DNA from: SZUA-370 sp034003955
GTDB lineage: Bacteria > Spirochaetota > Spirochaetia > Treponematales > UBA12059
DNA: 25,167 bases
NCBI GenBank assembly: GCA_034003955.1
Contig: JAVEXO010000044.1
Coordinates: forward strand, 1-25,167
Direction of reading: 5' to 3'
The position numbers were made by a program, and so were the translations under genes. Positions 19,953-25,167 of the stretch are shown here, piece after piece; positions within the stretch are counted from its first letter, which is position 1; the number at the start of each line of letters is the position of its first letter. The notes under the pieces were generated by a model, which was not told the origin of the DNA, ran no database searches, and saw nothing but the letters and a program-made list of their open reading frames with translations.

Positions 19953-21911
19953 TCAGGTGTTTATCAAGGCGGCCAGGGCTTCTGGAGTCATGCCTAGATG
20001 GGCAGCCACCTGTGCCCCCGGTCCTGATTCTCCGAAGCGTTCTATTCCCAAGAATCCATCCGTCAGTCCATCCCACATCATCGATCTGCCGGCCTCACAT
20101 CCTAGGAGGCGGGCTTCCGGTGGAGCTATCGTGTCCCTGATTTCTGGGGGCTGGGACAAGAATGTCTCCAGAGATGGAACCGAGACCACCCTGACGGCCT
20201 TGCCTTGCGACAACTGGGCCGCCTTGAGCGCCAGCTCCACCTCGCTACCGCTTGCCAGTATGACGACATCGGGTTCCCCCGCGACGTTCCTTACGACATA
20301 GGCTCCCGTCCTGAAGGTGTCGCGCCATATTGGATCGTCCTTCTGTATGACTGGCAGGTTTTGTCGTGTCAGCGCAATGACAGTCGGGCCATCATTGCGG
20401 GCCATGGCCCAGGCCCAGCTCTCGTTTGTCTCCTCGGCGTCGGCTGGCCTTAAGACGAGCAGATTTGGAATGGCTCGCAGTGACGCCAGGTGCTCGACCG
20501 GCTGATGAGTCGGGCCGTCTTCTCCTATGTACACAGAGTCATGGGTAAGCACATAGACGACTGGAAGACCCATGAGGGCAGATAGACGCAGGGCAGGCCG
20601 TAGGTAGTCGGCAAAGACAAGGAAGGTGGCGCAGAAGGGCTTGAAGCCACCGTGGAGGGCAAGGCCATTAGAGATGGCTGCCATGGCGTGCTCTCTGACG
20701 CCGTAGTGTATCATCCTGCCGGCACGCATTGTCCTGGAATAGGGCTCGCCAGGAATAGCTGTGACATTGGGACCGGTCAGGTCGGCCGAGCCGCCTACGA
20801 GGCCTGGCCATGCGGCGAATGCCGAAAGGAGGGAGGCGCCTGAGGCGTTTCTAGTCGCCTTTGAGTCACCTTCCTTGACGACTGGCCAGAGCGGGGGCGT
20901 CAAGGCCTTGCCTGCCATCATGGCGTCAAGTTCGGCGGCCTTGCCGGGTTCGGCCTGTCGCCATGAGGCATAGTCCTGTTCCCAGGCCTTTCTGGTGCTA
21001 TCCAGCTCCTTGGAACGAGTCTCGAAGAAGGCCCTTGCATCGGGTGACACCCAGAAATCTGCATCTACCGGTACTCCCATCCCTTCCTTGGCCCTCGCTA
21101 TCTCCTCGGTTCCGAGTGCCGCGCCATGAACCTTGTGTGAGCCCTGCACCGTAGGCGCGCCTTTACCGATGATGCTCTTGAGCATGATGATGCTTGGTTT
21201 TGATGTATCTGCCTTGGCGGCGGCCACCATCGATCGCAGGCCTACGGCGTCGTACATGTCGCCCTTCTGAACCTGCCAACCATAGGCGGCAAATCTGGCG
21301 CCTACGTCCTCGCTGAATGACAATGATGTGCCGCCGTCTATGGTGATGGCGTTGTCGTCATAGAAGACTATCAGTTTGGAGAGCCCCAGGTGGGCGGCAA
21401 GGGATGCGGCTTCAGACGAGACGCCTTCTTGCATGCAGCCGTCCCCGGCGAGCACCCAGGTGTGATGATCGATTATCTTGTGGGCTGACGTATTAAAGCG
21501 TGAGGCGAGCATTGTTTCTGCCACGGCCATTCCTACGGCGGTGGCTAACCCCTGCCCGAGTGGGCCCGTGGTCATCTCTATTCCAGGGATCATGCCGTAT
21601 TCTGGGTGACCTGCACATGGAGAGCCAATCTGCCTGAAATTTCGTATGTCGTCCAGGCTTACAGGATACCCGGCCAGATGGAGCATTGAGTACAGTAGCA
21701 TGGAGCCGTGTCCGGCCGATAACACGAAGCGGTCTCTATCGAGCCATGTGGGAGCCTTGGGGTCGTGCCGCATGAATTCGCCATAGAGCATGGCTCCCAG
21801 TTCTGCGGCACCCAGGGGCAGGCCAGGATGGCCGGAATTGGCCTTCTGGATGGCATCCATGGACAGGCATCGTATCGATTTTGAAACTTCGTCTATGGCG
21901 TGTTGGTTCAT
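19953..21911 (-). CDS. tkt: Transketolase
   Basis: The 652-residue protein has the expected order: KANSGHPGLPLGAAELGAML near the start, the thiamine diphosphate motif GDGCMQEGVSSEAASL followed by FYDDNAITIDG, then the pyrimidine-domain GVREHAMAAISNG (catalytic Glu) and a C-terminal domain with VVILASGSEVELAL. Its length is close to that of E. coli transketolase. It transfers two-carbon units between sugar phosphates in the cytosolic pentose phosphate pathway. AAAGGAG lies 7 bp before the ATG at 21911. It is a single gene between the bidirectional terminator and the divergent PrsW-like gene; no other pentose phosphate genes are present. Confidence 0.97.
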   Translation of the reverse strand: MNQHAIDEVSKSIRCLSMDAIQKANSGHPGLPLGAAELGAMLYGEFMRHDPKAPTWLDRDRFVLSAGHGSMLLYSMLHLAGYPVSLDDIRNFRQIGSPCAGHPEYGMIPGIEMTTGPLGQGLATAVGMAVAETMLASRFNTSAHKIIDHHTWVLAGDGCMQEGVSSEAASLAAHLGLSKLIVFYDDNAITIDGGTSLSFSEDVGARFAAYGWQVQKGDMYDAVGLRSMVAAAKADTSKPSIIMLKSIIGKGAPTVQGSHKVHGAALGTEEIARAKEGMGVPVDADFWVSPDARAFFETRSKELDSTRKAWEQDYASWRQAEPGKAAELDAMMAGKALTPPLWPVVKEGDSKATRNASGASLLSAFAAWPGLVGGSADLTGPNVTAIPGEPYSRTMRAGRMIHYGVREHAMAAISNGLALHGGFKPFCATFLVFADYLRPALRLSALMGLPVVYVLTHDSVYIGEDGPTHQPVEHLASLRAIPNLLVLRPADAEETNESWAWAMARNDGPTVIALTRQNLPVIQKDDPIWRDTFRTGAYVVRNVAGEPDVVILASGSEVELALKAAQLSQGKAVRVVSVPSLETFLSQPPEIRDTIAPPEARLLGCEAGRSMMWDGLTDGFLGIERFGESGPGAQVAAHLGMTPEALAALINT

Positions 21912-22015
21912 GAAAGACTCCTTTAAAAGACTATTCTGTTCCTAGGGTACTACGAGTGATGCAACACGGCAACAGGCAGGGCACCTTAGCTGTCGCAGAT
22001 TAACAAAAAGCACTA

Positions 22016-22021
22016 TATACT
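22016..22021 (+). promoter_or_regulatory. -10 element placing transcription start at the PrsW start codon
   Basis: TATACT (22016-22021) ends 6 bp before the ATG at 22028. No ribosome site lies between, which suggests a leaderless mRNA. The -35 is weak (near 21991-21998). Confidence 0.5.
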
Positions 22022-22027
22022 CCCAGC

Positions 22028-22741
22028 ATGATCGATATCGCCGTACTCGTCGCCGGCGCCGCCCTGCCGGCAGTCGTACTACTCGTTCTATTTTACAGGG
22101 CAGATAGGGCCAGGCCAGAGCCTCTCGGCCTCTTGGGTAAGAGCGTGTTATATGGATTCCTTGCCACCATACCAGCCATTGGCCTGGAACTCATCGTCGA
22201 TATTCCGGCCTCCGTCATGCCAGGCATGCTGGGCATACTCTGGACATCATTCATTACAGCCGCCGCCGTAGAGGAAGGCGTTAAATACTTCTTTTTGAAG
22301 CGTTATCTCCTGCATAATCCTGCGTTTAACGAGGTGATGGATGGTATAGTCTACGCAGCCTGCGTCAGCCTTGGCTTTGCCTTCGCGGAAAACCTGATGT
22401 ATGGCCTGGAAGGTGGCCTCGTCCTGGTATTCCGGGCCTTTACCGCTGTTCCCATGCATGCGGCCGCTACCGGCATCATGGGCTTTTATCTTGGCATGTC
22501 AAAGAGAGTAGGAGACCATAAAGAAGCTATTGCCTGTAGGCGCAAGGGTTTCTGGGCGGCGATGCTTGTCCATGGCTTGTACGACTTCTTCCTTTTTTCA
22601 GGGTTCCCCCTCTTGTTAGGAGCAATAGCCACCCTCTTCGTCGCCGTCAGGATACTCAGGAGCCTCATACGAAAGGCAAGGCATATAGATGACGCGGCGG
22701 CCATAAGGTCCGCGGCCTCTGACGCCTGGAGCTCTACCTAG
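22028..22741 (+). CDS. PrsW-family membrane glutamic-type intramembrane protease
   Basis: The 237-residue protein has about seven hydrophobic segments and the PrsW/CPBP-like motifs: VEEGVKYF (Glu82, Glu83), EVMDGIVYAACVSLGFAFAE with Asn (Asp105, Glu121, Asn122), His144 in VPMHAAATG and HGLYDF (His182, Asp186). PrsW cleaves an anti-sigma factor in Bacillus; other members have unknown substrates. The start ATG at 22028 has no ribosome site and follows a TATACT box by 6 bp, so the mRNA may be leaderless. The C-terminal tail is charged and cytosolic. No sigma/anti-sigma pair is in the window to indicate the target. Confidence 0.85.
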   Translation: MIDIAVLVAGAALPAVVLLVLFYRADRARPEPLGLLGKSVLYGFLATIPAIGLELIVDIPASVMPGMLGILWTSFITAAAVEEGVKYFFLKRYLLHNPAFNEVMDGIVYAACVSLGFAFAENLMYGLEGGLVLVFRAFTAVPMHAAATGIMGFYLGMSKRVGDHKEAIACRRKGFWAAMLVHGLYDFFLFSGFPLLLGAIATLFVAVRILRSLIRKARHIDDAAAIRSAASDAWSST

Positions 22742-22800
22742 GGCTGCGCTTCTGCGACAAAGACAGGACAGAAGAAAAAAGAGAAAAACAGCCTCGAATA

Positions 22801-22830
22801 TTGACAAATAAACTAATAGTGTCATACTGT
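22801..22830 (+). promoter_or_regulatory. Promoter of the PEBP-like gene
   Basis: A consensus -35 TTGACA (22801-22806) is followed after 18 bp by TACTGT (22825-22830); CATACT (22823-22828) is an alternative -10. The -35/-10 pair and spacing equal those before the M23 gene. Confidence 0.6.
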
Positions 22831-22850
22831 AATAGTACCAGGAGGTATCT

Positions 22851-23393
22851 ATGGTATTGACAAGTGTAGAATTCGCAGCCGGCTCATGGTTGCCATTTGA
22901 TAGTTCATATGAATCGGCTAATCGCTCTCCGAGTCTTTCCTGGACCGATGTTCCAATGGGGGTACGAAGCTATGCTTTGACCTGCCAGGATCAGAATGGT
23001 CCCGATGGTCAAGCGTGGACGCACTGGCTACTCTGGAACATTCCTGCTACTGAGAGCCGGGTTTTATCAGGATTAGCCCAATATCCAAGGCTTGATAATG
23101 GCATGGAACAGGGACTCAACGATTATCTTGACTATGGCTGGTCAGGACCCTGCCCCCCTCTAGGGGTTCATGAGTATATATTTACGCTGTATGCGCTTGA
23201 TTCTGATTTCAGCCCTACATCTGCGTCGCCGGCCTCTGTCATATCGGAACTAGCATCGGTGGCCATGACAACGGCCAGGCTTACTGCCTTGTATGGGTCT
23301 GGAGGCCATATAATGTCACTGGCATCGATAGGCCAGGAGTCTAGAGCCGCCTATCGCCAGGCGGTCTTCCTGGCTCAATCCAGGTCGGCGTAG
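22851..23393 (+). CDS. PEBP/YbhB-YbcL family protein
   Basis: The 180-residue cytosolic protein fits the phosphatidylethanolamine-binding protein fold of the YbhB/YbcL type: NRSPSLSWTDVPMGVRSYAL, then WTHWLLWNIPA and GPCPPLGVHEYIFTLYALD, which line the ligand pocket. The usual DPDAP segment before THW is changed to DQNGPDGQA. Bacterial members bind small anionic ligands, and their biological role is unclear. GGAGG lies 5 bp before the ATG at 22851 and a good promoter is upstream. The 3' end overlaps the ABC-F gene on the other strand by 19 bp. Confidence 0.85.
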   Translation: MVLTSVEFAAGSWLPFDSSYESANRSPSLSWTDVPMGVRSYALTCQDQNGPDGQAWTHWLLWNIPATESRVLSGLAQYPRLDNGMEQGLNDYLDYGWSGPCPPLGVHEYIFTLYALDSDFSPTSASPASVISELASVAMTTARLTALYGSGGHIMSLASIGQESRAAYRQAVFLAQSRSA

Positions 23394-25167
23394 TCCTCTA
23401 GTTCCGTTGCCACGCTTTCCCACTCTTCTGAAAGCGTACCGGCTTCGGTGCCGAGGATGTCTAGCTCTGATTGCAGGCCCTTCATCTTGATGCCGTCTGA
23501 GTAGTTTTCCGGGGAGGCCATGGCCGTAATAAGAGAAGCCTTGCGGATGTCTATGGCTTCCAGCCTAGAAAGCATCTCTTCCTCACGTTTCCTGAGCCTG
23601 TTCCGTTCAACCTTGCGCCGCTTGTCCTGCTCGCGAGCGCTCTTTGCGTCCAAGGGGCGGGCTTCTGTGGCGATGGCTTTTTTTGATGGCTCCATCCTCG
23701 GTTCTAAAGCCGGGTTTTCGTTTTCCTCGGCCTTCTTTGAAAGATAGTACGCATAGTCGCCATAGAACAAACGCGGCTTGCAACCACATGATAGCTCAAG
23801 GATACGATCTGCGAGGCCTTCTATGAAGAAGCGGTCATGTGACACGAAGAGTACCGTGCCATCGAAGCGTTTCAAGGCGTCGAGGAGTACATCCTTGGAG
23901 TCCAGGTCAAGATGGTTAGTCGGCTCATCCATGACAAGGAGGTTTGCCGGGTGCAGGAGCATCTTGAGCAGGGCCAGTCGAGAACGCTCTCCACCCGATA
24001 GCACGGCCACGCGCTTTCCAACATCGTCGCCCCTGAACAGGAAGGCGCCAAGCAGGCCCCTGATGCTGGGTAGGAGGTTCGTCGGGCAGGCCGATGACGC
24101 CTCCTCCTCCACAGTTCTTGTCTCATCAAGCGAGTCTGAGACGTCCTGTGAGAAGTAAGCCACCGATACGCCGCTTCCAAGCCTAATGGAACCTTCATAC
24201 TCATTGTCTATGCCTGCAATGAGGCGCATCAGAGTAGACTTGCCTGCGCCGTTCCTTCCTACAAAGGCTATCTTTGTTCCGGCATCAACGCTTGTGGATA
24301 TTTCATCGACGATGCGCTTTGTTCCGTATGCCTTCTTGACGCCCTCAAGGCTCAGGGCTATCTTGCCGGAGTGGGGTGCGGGGGGAAAGCTGAATCGCAC
24401 CTTCTTCATGCCTTCCGGTATGATGATGCGCTCTATCTTGTCTAGCTGCTTTACCCTCGACTGAACCTGGGCGGCCTTGGTGGCCTTGTAGCGGAAGCGT
24501 CGTATGAAGTCTTCAAGGTGGGCAATTTCCAGGTTCTGGGCTTCCCATGCATTGAACAGCGTCTCAAGTTCCTGCTCGCGTTTCTGCTCATAGGCCGTGT
24601 ACGAGCCAGGATAGCGGGAAAGCTTACCGTTCCACAGTTCATAGACCTCCTTGACCGTAGAGTCGAGGAAGGAGCGGTCATGCGAAACGACTATGAAGCC
24701 TCCAGTAAAGTTGACTAGATAATTCTCCAGCCAGTCCCTGGCCTCCAGGTCGAGGTAGTTGGTTGGTTCATCGAGCAGCATGATGTCAGGATTCTCGAGT
24801 ATCACCTTGGCCAGGGCCACGCGCATCTGCCATCCACCGGATAGCTCGTCTACCTGCCTGCCCGCATCGTCTGGCTTGAAGCCGAGGCCCTCCAGGACCT
24901 CCCTGATCCTGTCTGATCTGCGCCAGTAACCTGATCCACTGATGGTCTCATCAAGATGATGGTATGTCTCCAGTAAGTTTTCTAGATCGACATCCCCTTC
25001 CTTTGACGACTCGAGTGCCGTGGCTATGGTGTCGCGTTCCATCACGAGGGCCTCGAGGGCGCCATAGGCCGTCTCTGCCTCCTCATAGACGGTGCAACCG
25101 GAATACGCCTCTCCTGATTGTGCCAGATAGGAGACACGGGTGCCCTTCTGTACGGCACGCTCGCCTG
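23375..25167 (-). CDS. ABC-F family ATPase (5' end beyond the window)
   Basis: About 596 residues are visible, and the frame stays open to the window edge, so the N-terminus with the first Walker A is missing. The first cassette shows ELSGGWQMRVALAKVIL and MLLDEPTNYLDLE. A linker follows with FRRFRYKATKAAQVQSR-like basic residues (FIRRFRYKATKAAQVQSR). The second cassette has FVGRNGAGKSTLMRLIAG, VLSGGERSRLALLKML and LVMDEPTNHLDLDSK. The C-terminal 110 residues are charged and probably a coiled coil. There are no membrane segments. ABC-F proteins act on ribosomes as translation factors or confer antibiotic resistance; which branch applies is not clear. A GTG at 25045 could be mistaken for the start, but the preceding 40 codons are coding in style (RVSYLAQSGE). 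Confidence 0.92.
   Translation of the reverse strand, partial: GERAVQKGTRVSYLAQSGEAYSGCTVYEEAETAYGALEALVMERDTIATALESSKEGDVDLENLLETYHHLDETISGSGYWRRSDRIREVLEGLGFKPDDAGRQVDELSGGWQMRVALAKVILENPDIMLLDEPTNYLDLEARDWLENYLVNFTGGFIVVSHDRSFLDSTVKEVYELWNGKLSRYPGSYTAYEQKREQELETLFNAWEAQNLEIAHLEDFIRRFRYKATKAAQVQSRVKQLDKIERIIIPEGMKKVRFSFPPAPHSGKIALSLEGVKKAYGTKRIVDEISTSVDAGTKIAFVGRNGAGKSTLMRLIAGIDNEYEGSIRLGSGVSVAYFSQDVSDSLDETRTVEEEASSACPTNLLPSIRGLLGAFLFRGDDVGKRVAVLSGGERSRLALLKMLLHPANLLVMDEPTNHLDLDSKDVLLDALKRFDGTVLFVSHDRFFIEGLADRILELSCGCKPRLFYGDYAYYLSKKAEENENPALEPRMEPSKKAIATEARPLDAKSAREQDKRRKVERNRLRKREEEMLSRLEAIDIRKASLITAMASPENYSDGIKMKGLQSELDILGTEAGTLSEEWESVATELEDYADLD

Overview
The window looks like chromosomal DNA of a free-living or host-associated anaerobic bacterium, most probably a spirochaete (Treponema/Spirochaeta-like). 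This is inferred from three things: an M23 peptidase with a membrane-anchored N-terminus followed by bactofilin, YaaR and RicT genes; a lipoprotein that fuses a cyclophilin to an FKBP; and an anaerobe-type MinD/NifX/DUF5320 iron-sulfur cluster. By eye the core genes are moderately GC-rich and Shine-Dalgarno led. Their frequent 4-nt ATGA overlaps point to operons with coupled translation. No rRNA, transposase, phage gene or CRISPR array was seen.

Positions 1-2000 are an accessory patch. A tRNA-Cys(GCA) is followed by about 430 bp of non-coding hairpins and short direct repeats, including a 13-nt copy of the tRNA 3' end. Next comes an AT-rich toxin-antitoxin module: an intact Phd/YefM-type antitoxin behind a 15-bp palindromic operator, and a PIN-domain toxin broken by an in-frame TGA. 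A further repeat-bearing intergenic stretch leads to a small DUF3820 gene.

Positions 2044-8226 concern metals and Fe-S chemistry. One leftward operon encodes a DUF1007 periplasmic protein with an EF-hand-like loop, a NicO-type Ni/Co permease and a lipoprotein cysteine hydrolase. A divergent gene encodes an IscU/NifU-type scaffold. The second leftward operon runs DUF5320 - MinD-ferredoxin ATPase - MinD-ferredoxin ATPase - NifX-like - NifX-like - flavin reductase. It has a near-consensus promoter with a palindrome in the -35/-10 spacer and a terminator-like hairpin in its leader. Together these genes suggest a poorly characterised metal or Fe-S cluster trafficking system; this is the strongest candidate for new biology, along with the degenerate YmdB-like gene described below.

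Positions 8391-12715 hold two metallo-beta-lactamase-fold hydrolases, a PAP2 phosphatase and htpG. A 17-bp hairpin lies between htpG and the PAP2 gene and covers the PAP2 start codon. Positions 12875-15879 are a rightward cell-envelope/RNA operon: M23 peptidase, bactofilin, YaaR (DUF327) and RicT/YaaT (PSP1), ended by a strong terminator. Facing it is the dual-domain peptidyl-prolyl isomerase lipoprotein.

Positions 17099-19836 carry dCMP deaminase, a YmdB/TIGR00282-like protein that has lost all recognisable metal ligands, an RseC-like membrane protein, a DJ-1/PfpI protein on the other strand and a small three-helix membrane protein. Positions 19953-25167 hold transketolase, a PrsW-type membrane protease with a probable leaderless start, a PEBP/YbhB protein and a 5'-truncated ABC-F ATPase that runs off the window end.
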